From contig JADHWK010000038.1 in assembly GCA_016783505.1 (NCBI GenBank), positions 1 to 20,586 of the forward strand: a DNA stretch of 20,586 bases. Reading direction: 5' to 3'. The notes under the pieces were generated by a model. That model ran no database searches. It had not been told where the DNA came from and was given only the letters and a program-made list of their open reading frames with translations. Below are positions 1 to 7,490 of the stretch, piece by piece (position 1 is the first letter of the stretch; each line of letters begins with the position of its first letter). The position numbers and the translations under genes are program-made. The DNA is from Candidatus Zhuqueibacterota bacterium. Its GTDB lineage: Bacteria; BS750m-G25.

Positions 1-1
1 G

Positions 2-30
2 CCAGCCTCAAATAGGTTGGTTTTTTTTAT
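2..30 (+). terminator. Rho-independent terminator of an upstream gene
   Basis: CCAGCCT and AGGTTGG pair as a 7-bp stem with one G-U pair around a five-base loop, followed by a run of eight T. It ends transcription of a gene lying before the window. It also means the first ATG after it (position 34) has no leader or ribosome binding site, which argues for the later start used for the next gene. Confidence 0.75.
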
Positions 31-102
31 TTTATGGTTGCTAATAATAAAAAAAATTTGTATATTTTCATCAATAGAATTGAGGAAAACGGAGTTCATA
101 AA

Positions 103-1608
103 TTGGCCAATTTGGCTAAAATATTAGTGGATAGTGCCAGAAAGAAGCCCGATAAGGTTGCCATTTTATTCGGGCAAAGGGAGATAACCTACCACTTTCT
201 GAACTATTCGGTTGATAGATTAGCCCAGGGCCTGAAAGGGGTGGGCATAGGCCAGGGGGACCGGGTAATCTTGATGCTTCCCAATATTCCCCAATTTCCC
301 ATCTCCTACTATGCCCTGCTTAAAATAGGGGCCCAGGTGATCCCGGTTAACATTATGTTCAGGAAGATGGAAATCCGGCATTTGGCCGGGGATTCTGGGG
401 CCAAAGTGGTCATCGGATGGGAGGGGGTTCAGAGGAACATTTTGGGGGGAATAAGGGGGGTCAGTTCAATAAAAACCCTCATCTTCCTGGGGGAAAAGAT
501 CCCCAAGGGCGCCTACAGTCTTACGGAGCTAATAAGGGGAAATGATCCCTTGCCTAAGATGGAGAAGACAGCCGCTGACGATACTGCGGTGATCCAGTAT
601 ACGGCGGGGATAACGGGTCCTCCCAAAGGGGCTGAACTGACCCATCAAAATATGATTTCCAATGCCGTTAGCTGTAAGAGCGTCCTGGGGGTAGGGGCGA
701 GAGACCGGCTGCTGGCAGCCCTGCCCCTCTTTCATCCCTTTGGACAGACGACCATGATGAACCTCGCTTTTGTGGCCGGGGCAACGATGGTTCTCCATCA
801 CCGTTTTGTGCCCAGCGAGATATTAACATCCCTCGAGGAAAACGGGATTACCCTCTTCGCCGGGGTTCCTTCCATGTTTCAGGCGTTGATAAATTATCCT
901 AACCCAGAAAAAGTTCGCTTCAAGTCTTTGAGATATTGTGTATCTGGGGGAGCACCCCTATCGGCCAGCACCCTGACTGCTTTTGAAGAAAAATTTGACA
1001 CCACCATCCTCGAGGGATACGGGCTTTCGGAGACCTCCCCGGTTGTCTGCCTTAATCAGCCCCATAGGCCTCGCAAACCGGGCTCGGTTGGTTTTCCCAT
1101 CCCAGGTGAAGAGATGAAAATCGTGGACCAGAGTGGACAGAAACTTCCCCCGGGGGAAGTGGGGGAGATCATCGTTCAAGGAGAGAATGTGATGAAGGGC
1201 TATCTTGGCCGCCAGGAGGCCACCGAAGAGGTTCTCCGGGGGGGATGGTTCCACACCGGTGATCTCGGTCGAAAAGATGAGGAAGGCTACTTCTATGTAG
1301 TGGGCCGTAAGCATGAGCTGATTATTAAGAGTGGGTTCAACGTTTATCCTCGGGAGATCGAGGATCTCCTACTCCTCCATCCCAGGGTGGCAGAGGCGGC
1401 GGTGATCGGAATCCCTGATCCCGAAAAAGGGGAGGATATAAAAGCTTTTATCGTTTCAAAAAAGGGAGAAAGCATTACCCCAGAGGAAATCATTGACTAC
1501 TGCCGGGAGAAGATGGACCCCTATAAGTGTCCACGTGAGGTGGAATTTGTGCCCACGCTGCCCAGAAATTCGTCCGGCCGGCTGTTAAAGAGCAAGCTTA
1601 AGGGCTGA
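103..1608 (+). CDS. Long-chain fatty-acid-CoA ligase / AMP-dependent synthetase
   Basis: Adenylate-forming (ANL) enzyme expected to activate a carboxylic acid with ATP and CoA; 502 residues from the chosen start, normal for FadD-like ligases. In order: phosphate loop YTAGITGPPKG (about 166-176), A5 motif YGLSETSP (about 306), A7 motif GWFHTGDLG (about 381), hinge/A8 region KSGFNVYPREIE (about 409) and an A10-like end LPRNSSGRLLK. I chose the TTG at 103 because GGAG (91-94) lies 8 bases ahead and the protein then begins MANLAKILVDSARKKPDKVA, the usual N-terminus; the ATG at 34 abuts a terminator and adds an Asn/Lys-rich tail. Oddities: the A10 Lys (normally GK) is Arg (R493), and the usual TSGTTG is TAGITG. 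The family is secure; the substrate is not known. Confidence 0.88.
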   Translation: MANLAKILVDSARKKPDKVAILFGQREITYHFLNYSVDRLAQGLKGVGIGQGDRVILMLPNIPQFPISYYALLKIGAQVIPVNIMFRKMEIRHLAGDSGAKVVIGWEGVQRNILGGIRGVSSIKTLIFLGEKIPKGAYSLTELIRGNDPLPKMEKTAADDTAVIQYTAGITGPPKGAELTHQNMISNAVSCKSVLGVGARDRLLAALPLFHPFGQTTMMNLAFVAGATMVLHHRFVPSEILTSLEENGITLFAGVPSMFQALINYPNPEKVRFKSLRYCVSGGAPLSASTLTAFEEKFDTTILEGYGLSETSPVVCLNQPHRPRKPGSVGFPIPGEEMKIVDQSGQKLPPGEVGEIIVQGENVMKGYLGRQEATEEVLRGGWFHTGDLGRKDEEGYFYVVGRKHELIIKSGFNVYPREIEDLLLLHPRVAEAAVIGIPDPEKGEDIKAFIVSKKGESITPEEIIDYCREKMDPYKCPREVEFVPTLPRNSSGRLLKSKLKG

Positions 1609-1675
1609 ATTATAATGTCGTTCCAACTAAATAATACTAAAGATCAGCAACGAAAATAAATTATGAGGCATTAAA

Positions 1676-1882
1676 ATGGAAGCATATGAATTTTTATTGA
1701 AACATTCAAAGGAACTCTCGGAGAAATATCCTGTGAAATATTTGGCAATAATTGGTAATGAGGTAGCAGCTATAAGCAATTCTACTCATGAAGCGTATAA
1801 AAAGGTGAAAGCAAAGTATCCTGACAAAAAGGTTCATATAAGTTATATGCCCACTCCAGAAGAGGTGAACATCCTAATATGA
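1676..1882 (+). CDS. Small DUF5678-type protein
   Basis: A 68-residue soluble protein with a short helical start, a central strand pattern (KYLAIIGNEVAAISNSTHEA) and a C-terminal PTPEEVNILI. This resembles the DUF5678 family, small proteins often encoded just before a retropepsin-like aspartic protease gene. A GAGG ribosome binding site (1655-1658) precedes the ATG. The stop overlaps the start of the next ORF by four bases (ATGA), so the two are translationally coupled. No biochemical role is known to me; the assignment rests on size, pattern and neighbour. Confidence 0.6.
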   Translation: MEAYEFLLKHSKELSEKYPVKYLAIIGNEVAAISNSTHEAYKKVKAKYPDKKVHISYMPTPEEVNILI

Positions 1883-2067
1883 ACTTCAAATACCAGAAAT
1901 TAGCAGGGAGATTAATGCCTATAGTTCCGATTGAACTTATCGGCAGAATGGATATATTTGATAGATTTAGGATATGCTTTGACGAATCTGAAAAGCTGTG
2001 GAATTTTATATTAAAAATTAATGTGAGTCTAAATAATAACAATATGTTATATGGAGGTTACGGGTGA
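1879..2067 (+). pseudogene. Retropepsin-like aspartic protease remnant with internal deletion
   Basis: A 62-codon ORF overlapping the preceding DUF5678-type gene by ATGA. Its start (RLMPIVPIELIG) looks like the N-terminal strand of bacterial retropepsin-like proteins, and the following segment (RMDIFDRFRICFDE) looks like their C-terminal 'G-x-D-hydrophobic-RF-x-[IV]-x-FD' end. The middle of the domain, including the catalytic D-[TS]-G motif, is missing. The two parts meet at ELIG/RMD, where both ancestral ends may have contained LIG, so a deletion between short repeats is plausible. Its last bases overlap the GTG start of the next gene. Inference: a non-functional remnant, although the pair could encode a small non-proteolytic protein. 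Confidence 0.5.
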
Positions 2068-4151
2068 AAGAATACAGTGCTGATCTCATACGGAACATCG
2101 GTTTTATTGCCCATGCCGAGGTGGGAAAGACCTCGCTGGCTGAGGCCATATTATTTGCGGCTGGGGAGACGACCCGGCTGGGGTCTGTGGAGGAGGGTAA
2201 CACAATTTCCGATTGTGGTCCTGATGAAATAAAGCGGAAAATTTCTATCAGCACATCACTTCTGCACTGCGAATGGAAGAAACATAAGATCAACCTTCTG
2301 GATACACCGGGATACAGCGATTTCATCGGAGAGGTGAAAGGGGCGCTGAGGGTGGTGGACACCGGGCTGGTTCTCTTAAGCGGTCTTACAGGTGTGGAGG
2401 TGATGACAGAACAGGTCTGGGGATTTGCAAAAGAATACGGAATCAGCCGCTTCATCTTTATCAATAAGTTGGATAAAGAACACGCTGCCTTTGATCAAGC
2501 GTTGGCCACAGCTAAGGAAGCCTTTGGCGGAGGGGTGCTTCCGCTACAGTTTCCCGTAAACGAAGGTGTAGGGTTTGATACGGTGGTTGACCTTCTGCTA
2601 ATGAAATGTCTGAAGTTTAAAAAGGACAGGAGCGGCACCGCTCAGATCAGCGACATACCCGCTGACTTGAAATCAAAAGCTGATGGGCTTCGGGAGAAGC
2701 TGATCGAGGCGGCAGCTGAAAGCGATGACGAACTTTTAGAGATCTACTTCGATAAAGGAACCCTCACCGAAGAAGAATTTAATCGGGGGCTCAAGCACGG
2801 GATTGCCCAGGGGTCGGTTTTTCCCGTTCTGTGTGGGTCGGCGGGGGAAAATATGGGGGTCCACCAACTGTTAGGTGCCCTTGTTGATCTGGCCCCCTCG
2901 CCGTTGGACAGACCGGGACCCGTTGCCAAAAATGTGGATACGGGGGAAGAGGTCCCGCTAAAATGTGATCCTACCGCTTCCCCAAACCTGTTTATCTTTA
3001 AGACCATCTCTGAAGCCCATGTGGGGGAACTTTCCCTGTTTCGGGTCTACTCGGGGGTCCTGAAATCGGGGGCCGACCTTTTTAATCCCAATCGGGATCA
3101 TGGGGAAAAGATCGGCCAGATCTATCTGTTAAATGGGAAGACCCGTAAGGAGGTGGGCAATGTTCCCTGTGGGGACCTGGGGGCGGTGGTTAAGCTTAAG
3201 GATTCCCATACCGGGGATACCCTGTGCGACCGCAAAAGCTCGGTCGTGCTGCCTGAGATTGCCTTCCCTGTCCCTGTAATCCGCACCGCCGTGATACCAA
3301 AGTCCAAGGGGGACGAGGAGCGTATCTCCAGTGGGCTGGCCAGCCTCCACGAGGAGGATCCCACCTTTCTGGTCCACTACGATCCGGAATTGAAGCAGAC
3401 CATTATTTCCGGTCAGGGAGAGCTACATCTGGCCATTATTATCAACCGGCTAAAGGAAAAATTTGGGGTTGATGTGACCGTCGAGGAACCCCGCATCCCC
3501 TACCGGGAGACCATCCAGGCGGCCTCGGAAAAGCAATATCGCCACAAGAAGCAGACCGGGGGTCGGGGACAGTTCGGGGAGGTCTTCATCCGGATTGAGC
3601 ATAGCGACAGGGGGGAGGGGTTCGAATTCGTGAACAAGATCACCGGGGGGGTTATCCCCACCAAGTTCATCCCATCGGTGGAAAAGGGAATCGTGGAAGC
3701 TATGGAATCTGGGGTGCTAGGCGGGTATCCAGTCGTTGACCTACAGGTAACCCTGTTTGACGGTAAATACCATCCGGTGGATTCATCAGACATTGCCTTT
3801 AAGTTGGCCGGGCTATTCGCCTTTAAGGGGGCCATGAAGGAGGCAAAACCGGTGCTTCTGGAACCCATCTATGATGTTGAAGTTACGGTTCCTGAGGAAT
3901 ATATGGGAGACGTTATGGGGGACATCTCCAGCCGGAGGGGGAAGATTTTGGGCATGGATTCGGAGGGAAAATTTCAGCTCATCCGGGCTCAAGTTCCCCT
4001 GGCTGAGCTCTATAAGTATTCTACTTCCTTGCGGTCAATGACGGCCGGCCGCGGGATCCATCGGCGTAAATTCTCACACTACGAAATCGTCCCCCACGAA
4101 ATCGCCGATCGCATCATTGCCGAGGCCGAAAAGATGAAGAAAGAATCCTGA
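2064..4151 (+). CDS. Elongation factor G-like GTPase (EF-G2 type)
   Basis: A 695-residue translational GTPase of full EF-G length, with G domain, domain II, and domains III-V (the domain IV glycine-rich stretch KQTGGRGQFGEV is visible). The G-domain motifs differ from the housekeeping factor: P-loop AHAEVGKTS (16-24) instead of AHIDxGKTT, switch II DTPGYSDF (80-87) with Tyr where canonical factors have the catalytic His, and NKLD (134-137). Such changes mark the EF-G-like paralogues called EF-G2 or FusA2, whose role differs from ordinary translocation and is poorly defined. The start is GTG at 2064 with GGAGG at 2053-2057. It stands outside any str operon, as expected for a paralogue. Confidence 0.85.
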   Translation: MKEYSADLIRNIGFIAHAEVGKTSLAEAILFAAGETTRLGSVEEGNTISDCGPDEIKRKISISTSLLHCEWKKHKINLLDTPGYSDFIGEVKGALRVVDTGLVLLSGLTGVEVMTEQVWGFAKEYGISRFIFINKLDKEHAAFDQALATAKEAFGGGVLPLQFPVNEGVGFDTVVDLLLMKCLKFKKDRSGTAQISDIPADLKSKADGLREKLIEAAAESDDELLEIYFDKGTLTEEEFNRGLKHGIAQGSVFPVLCGSAGENMGVHQLLGALVDLAPSPLDRPGPVAKNVDTGEEVPLKCDPTASPNLFIFKTISEAHVGELSLFRVYSGVLKSGADLFNPNRDHGEKIGQIYLLNGKTRKEVGNVPCGDLGAVVKLKDSHTGDTLCDRKSSVVLPEIAFPVPVIRTAVIPKSKGDEERISSGLASLHEEDPTFLVHYDPELKQTIISGQGELHLAIIINRLKEKFGVDVTVEEPRIPYRETIQAASEKQYRHKKQTGGRGQFGEVFIRIEHSDRGEGFEFVNKITGGVIPTKFIPSVEKGIVEAMESGVLGGYPVVDLQVTLFDGKYHPVDSSDIAFKLAGLFAFKGAMKEAKPVLLEPIYDVEVTVPEEYMGDVMGDISSRRGKILGMDSEGKFQLIRAQVPLAELYKYSTSLRSMTAGRGIHRRKFSHYEIVPHEIADRIIAEAEKMKKES

Positions 4152-4222
4152 GCCCAATTTAGCGACCGGGAAGACAAAATTTACGTTTTACTCTGATAAT
4201 GGCTTAACAGGATGGATACAGA

Positions 4223-4249
4223 CCACCGAGGGAAGAACGGTGGTTTTTA
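4223..4249 (+). terminator. Rho-independent terminator after the EF-G-like gene
   Basis: CCACCG (4223-4228) and CGGTGG (4238-4243) form a perfect 6-bp stem with a nine-base loop, followed by TTTTT. It lies about 70 bases after the EF-G-like stop codon. Confidence 0.75.
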
Positions 4250-4284
4250 TCTCATTTACTAAACTTTGGCAAATTTTAAATCTC

Positions 4285-4324
4285 GAAGGTTCGGGATAGG
4301 ATTTGTTTGTCCCGAACCTTCGGG
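4285..4324. repeat. Inverted repeat with a CCCGAA/TTCGGG palindrome
   Basis: GAAGGTTCGGGA (4285-4296) and TCCCGAACCTTC (4310-4321) are exact inverted copies around a 13-base spacer. The right arm runs into CCCGAACCTTCGGG (4311-4324), itself a palindrome. The same kind of palindrome recurs at 11664, 11919 and 13547, so this is probably one copy of a dispersed family rather than a terminator. Confidence 0.6.
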
Positions 4325-4399
4325 ATGGGATTTGGAGCTTGTGATTTATAAATTTTGATCATTTTGCTAAAGTTTTGTCATTTAATTAAGGAGTTTGGG

Positions 4400-4912
4400 A
4401 TGGAACACCTATGGGCCCCATGGCGTATGGAATATATTCGGCAGTTTGAAACCGGGGCTGGAAACGGATGCCTCTTTTGTCGTAAGTCACGATCCAAGAA
4501 TGACCGGAAGAACCTGGTGCTCTATCGGGGGGGGGGAAGTTTCTGTATGATGAATCTGTTCCCCTACAACAACGGTCACATTATGGTGGCTCCATACCGA
4601 CATACGGCCAGACTGGACGAACTGGATGACGGGGAGTATGACGACCTGAGCCAGTTGGTCAGACTCGCTGTCAGGGTCATCGAGGGGGTGTTTTCCCCCC
4701 ATGGGTTCAACATCGGCCTCAACCTTGGTCGGGCGGCTGGGGCGGGAATTGAGCACCATCTACATTACCATATTGTCCCCCGATGGCAGGGGGATACCAA
4801 TTTTATGCCGGTGACGGGGAACACGAAGGTGGTCTCAGAAGGGCTACAGGAGACGTGGGCGAGACTGAAACGGGGATTTGAAGATATTAACAATCAAGAC
4901 TATGGGAGTTGA
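4400..4912 (+). CDS. HIT-family (histidine triad) nucleotide hydrolase/phosphorylase
   Basis: A 170-residue protein starting MEHLWAPWRMEYI, typical of the Ap4A phosphorylase/HIT branch. It has a CLFC pair (C24, C27), a YNNGHIMVAPYRH segment and the histidine triad HLHYHIV (H120, H122, H124). Family knowledge: these enzymes cleave nucleotide phosphoanhydride or phosphoramidate bonds through the middle His. The start is the ATG at 4400 with AAGGAG at 4388-4393; upstream in-frame codons lack a ribosome binding site. A run of ten G (4527-4536) sits inside the gene. Its stop overlaps or nearly touches the next gene, so it may be co-transcribed with the DUF4258/YgiT pair. Confidence 0.88.
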   Translation: MEHLWAPWRMEYIRQFETGAGNGCLFCRKSRSKNDRKNLVLYRGGGSFCMMNLFPYNNGHIMVAPYRHTARLDELDDGEYDDLSQLVRLAVRVIEGVFSPHGFNIGLNLGRAAGAGIEHHLHYHIVPRWQGDTNFMPVTGNTKVVSEGLQETWARLKRGFEDINNQDYGS

Positions 4913-4914
4913 TA

Positions 4915-5235
4915 TTGTCAAAGCATAAAGAATTTATTAAAATAGTTCGAGATGTTGCTAAGGAGAAGATTTTGTACCTTCCCCATGCCATTACACAGAT
5001 GAATAAACCGGATAGGATGATTTCTACCGAAGAAATTAGATTTGCTATTTTCAATGGCGAGATTATTGAAGACTATCCAGAAAATGCTCGAGGTCATAGT
5101 TGTTTAATTTTGGGATGGAAGGATAGACCTGTTCATGTCATATGTGCTCCAAAAGATAATTATTTAACCATAATAACTGCTTATTTGCCCAGTTTAAAAA
5201 AGTGGAAGGCCGATTACAAAATAAGAAAGGGGTGA
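4915..5235 (+). CDS. DUF4258-domain protein (possible toxin partner)
   Basis: A 106-residue basic protein with the DUF4258 pattern: HAITQMNKPDRMISTEEIRFAI..., then a strand-rich half (CLILGWKDRPVHVICAPKDN) and a YLPS..KWKADYK ending. DUF4258 proteins are commonly encoded next to YgiT-type zinc-finger proteins, as here, and the pair resembles a type II toxin-antitoxin arrangement (relE-like size; the toxin is usually first in mqsRA-like order). TTG at 4915 is preferred over TTG at 4909 because GGGAG (4904-4908) then lies six bases away. The gene is more AT-rich than its metabolic neighbours. Toxicity is an inference from context only. Confidence 0.65.
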   Translation: MSKHKEFIKIVRDVAKEKILYLPHAITQMNKPDRMISTEEIRFAIFNGEIIEDYPENARGHSCLILGWKDRPVHVICAPKDNYLTIITAYLPSLKKWKADYKIRKG

Positions 5236-5239
5236 GAAA

Positions 5240-5464
5240 ATGCGATGCTATGTTTGTAATGGTGAAATGAAGAAAGGAAAGGGAAGCTATAATATTCATA
5301 GAAAAGGGTATCACTTCATTCTGGATGAAATTCCAGCATGGGTTTGTGAAAATTGTGGTGAAACCTATTTTGAAGAGGACGAAGTTGAAGAAATTCAAAG
5401 CCTGATTGATGAACTGGATTCAAGGATAAAGAAAATTAACAAATATGATCTGGAATACGTATAG
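5240..5464 (+). CDS. YgiT-type zinc finger protein (MqsA N-terminal-like, possible antitoxin)
   Basis: A 74-residue protein with two CxxC knuckles, CYVC near the start and CENC in the middle, enclosing a strand region (HFILDEIPAWVC), then an acidic helix (EEDEVEEIQSLIDELDSRI). This is the YgiT/MqsA zinc-binding N-domain without the DNA-binding HTH domain of MqsA. It begins four bases after the DUF4258 stop, with AGGGGTG at 5228-5234 as ribosome binding site, so the two genes form an operon. By analogy with mqsRA it would neutralise the upstream protein; with no HTH seen, autoregulation is doubtful. Confidence 0.7.
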   Translation: MRCYVCNGEMKKGKGSYNIHRKGYHFILDEIPAWVCENCGETYFEEDEVEEIQSLIDELDSRIKKINKYDLEYV

Positions 5465-5487
5465 TGTCGAGTTTTCAATAGGAATCA

Positions 5488-6882
5488 ATGGGCGATTACT
5501 ATTATTTGGATAAATTTTCCGATCAGATTCGGCTTTGTACCCGCTGCGGCCTCTGCAGGGCGGTCTGCCCGGTGTTTGCCGTAGAAGGAACGGAATCTCA
5601 AGTTAGCCGAGGGAAGATTGCCCTGATGGAAGGGGTCGTCAACGGGGATCTAACCCTCAGCGAGGCGTTTGTACAGAACATGGGGGTGTGTGTAAATTGC
5701 AAGGCCTGCATACAAAACTGCCCCAGCGGGGTGGCCTTCGATGATCTCATCCTGTCGACCCGGGCGGAGCTCGCTGGCGCCGGTCACCTTCCTTTTCTGA
5801 AGCGCTTTATCTTTCGTCAATTATTAAAACGGGGCCGGCTGGTGCCACCGGTAGCCAGATGGGTCTCTTTTTTTCAGCGGGTTATTCTTCGGGGACTTAA
5901 GGAAAACTCTCCCTACCGCCTGCTTTTACCGCTGGCAAATGTGGACAGCGATCGCATCCTGCCGGTGTTTGCCAAGACTTCCTATCTTGCTGAAGCCCCC
6001 GAAGTGGCGGAAGTTCCGGGTCACCGGATGCGGGTCGGCTATTTTGTGGGCTGTTCGGGAAATCTAATCTATCCCCAGATCCCCCGCAGCGTGGTCAATT
6101 TATTAACATTGAACGGGGTAGAAGTGATCATTCCCCCGGAGCAGGTCTGCTGCGGAACTCCTGTATTTAACGCCGGGGATTTCGAAACAGCAAAAGATCT
6201 GGCCCGACAGAATCTGGATGTTTTCAATCACCTGGAGGTTGAAGCTATTATTACCGCCTGCGGTTCCTGCGGTCTGGCCTTAAGGAGGGAATATCCGGTT
6301 CTTCTGGGAGTAGGGGAATTTGATATGCCGGTGTATGATGTCAGCGAATTTCTCATCCACGTCCTGAGTTTTGATAAGACGCTGGCTCGGGGGGATGAAA
6401 TTAGGGATTATGATAGGGAGATGAAAGTAACTTACCACGACCCCTGTCATCTCAACCGGGGAATGGGTGTGAACCGCACCCCGAGACTGCTCTTGAAGGC
6501 TTTATTTGGGGAGAACTTTGTGGAGATGGAGGGGGCAGAGGAGTGTTGCAGTGGGGGGGGGACGTTTAGCTTAAGCCATTACCGCATCGCCAAGGGGATC
6601 GGGGAGAAAAAACTACAAAACATCCAGCGAAGCGGATGCGACATTTTGGCCACCGGATGCCCGAACTGCATTATGCGGCTGCGGGAAATAGTGGAACAGG
6701 CCGATTTAGCCGTTCAGGTTGTTCATTTTATAGAACTACTTAGTGAGGTTGACCTTCACAGAGAAGAGAAAGAAAAGACGAATTTCGTCGAAAAAAAAAT
6801 AGGAGGATCAAATGGCCGGGATGAAAAAAATTTCTCCCCCCCTGTCCGACACCGACGTGGAGGGGCTGAAGGCCGGGGATGA
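5488..6882 (+). CDS. CCG-domain (Fe-S) oxidoreductase, GlcF/HdrD-like
   Basis: Cytosolic or membrane-associated electron carrier. The N-terminus has two [4Fe-4S] ferredoxin motifs (C17-C20-C23-C27 and C68-C71-C74-C78). The C-terminus has two cysteine-rich CCG modules (VCCGTP with ACGSCG, then HDPCHLNRG with ECCSGGG), the layout of glycolate oxidase GlcF, LutA and heterodisulfide reductase D. The usual FAD-linked partner is not adjacent. Its position before fumarase beta and sdhCDAB suggests a link to C4-dicarboxylate electron transfer (inference). The last 27 or so residues are odd: the frame runs 71 bases into the next gene after nine A (6791-6799). With eight A the protein would stop at TAG 6800-6802, directly before the ribosome binding site of the next gene. 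Confidence 0.82.
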   Translation: MGDYYYLDKFSDQIRLCTRCGLCRAVCPVFAVEGTESQVSRGKIALMEGVVNGDLTLSEAFVQNMGVCVNCKACIQNCPSGVAFDDLILSTRAELAGAGHLPFLKRFIFRQLLKRGRLVPPVARWVSFFQRVILRGLKENSPYRLLLPLANVDSDRILPVFAKTSYLAEAPEVAEVPGHRMRVGYFVGCSGNLIYPQIPRSVVNLLTLNGVEVIIPPEQVCCGTPVFNAGDFETAKDLARQNLDVFNHLEVEAIITACGSCGLALRREYPVLLGVGEFDMPVYDVSEFLIHVLSFDKTLARGDEIRDYDREMKVTYHDPCHLNRGMGVNRTPRLLLKALFGENFVEMEGAEECCSGGGTFSLSHYRIAKGIGEKKLQNIQRSGCDILATGCPNCIMRLREIVEQADLAVQVVHFIELLSEVDLHREEKEKTNFVEKKIGGSNGRDEKNFSPPVRHRRGGAEGRG

Positions 6883-7369
6883 AGTTCTGATCACCGGGGT
6901 TCTATATACGGCCCGGGATGCGGCTCACAAGCGGTTGGTAGCCCTGCTTGATGAAGGCAAGGAACTTCCCGTTGACTTGAAGGGTCAGATTATTTATTTT
7001 GTGGGTCCCACACCGGCCAAGCCGGGTCAAGCAATCGGATCGGCGGGGCCCACCACCTCTTATCGAATGGACCCCTATTCCCCCAAGCTAATCGCCCACG
7101 GGCTGAAAGGAATGATCGGAAAAGGGGAACGGGGGGAGGTAGTGGTGGAGGCTATGAAAAAGCATAAGGCGGTTTATTTTGCCGCGGTGGGGGGAGCCGG
7201 TGCTCTGATTTCTAAAGCCATCAGGGCATCTGAGATTGTGGCCTATGAGGAGCTGGGGGCGGAGGCCATCCGACGTCTGCAGGTAGAGGATTTTCCGGCC
7301 ATTGTGGCCCAGGATTGTTACGGGAAAAACCTTTTTCAGCTCGGAAGGGAAAAGTACCAAAGGCTGTAA
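6812..7369 (+). CDS. fumB: Class I fumarate hydratase, beta subunit
   Basis: A 185-residue Fe-S hydro-lyase beta (C-terminal) domain. Recognisable segments are ISPPLSDTDVEGLKAGDEV at the start, GPTTSYRMDPYSPKLIAHGL in the middle and AVYFAAVGGAGALISKAI near the end, the classic beta-domain signature. With an alpha subunit carrying the [4Fe-4S] cluster it interconverts fumarate and malate. The ATG has a strong AGGAGG (6801-6806). The alpha gene is not upstream or anywhere in this window, so it is either encoded elsewhere or lost. Being just before sdhCDAB fits the succinate-fumarate-malate segment of the TCA cycle. A tartrate dehydratase beta subunit cannot be excluded without the alpha subunit. 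The symbol here means the beta subunit, not E. coli FumB. Confidence 0.85.
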   Translation: MAGMKKISPPLSDTDVEGLKAGDEVLITGVLYTARDAAHKRLVALLDEGKELPVDLKGQIIYFVGPTPAKPGQAIGSAGPTTSYRMDPYSPKLIAHGLKGMIGKGERGEVVVEAMKKHKAVYFAAVGGAGALISKAIRASEIVAYEELGAEAIRRLQVEDFPAIVAQDCYGKNLFQLGREKYQRL

Positions 7370-7490
7370 ACAGAAGGGATGGATGGAAGGATGGAATAGT
7401 GGAAGGGCCTTTATTATGAACATGATTCCATTATTGCAAAAAGCAAAGGTCGAGACTTCATCAGAATTTTCATTTAATCTTTATAAATAT

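Noticed and set aside
34-102. Upstream ATG start for the acyl-CoA ligase
   Set aside because: It follows directly on a terminator T-run with no ribosome binding site; TTG 103 has GGAG at good spacing and gives the family's usual N-terminus.
3122-3868. Minus-strand ORFs inside the EF-G-like gene
   Set aside because: Shadows caused by GC-rich codon use of the real + strand gene.
5488-6882. Fe-S protein as a non-classical SdhE membrane-anchor subunit of succinate dehydrogenase
   Set aside because: Two normal hydrophobic anchors (sdhC, sdhD) are present, and the N-terminal two-ferredoxin plus CCG layout fits the GlcF/HdrD-type better.
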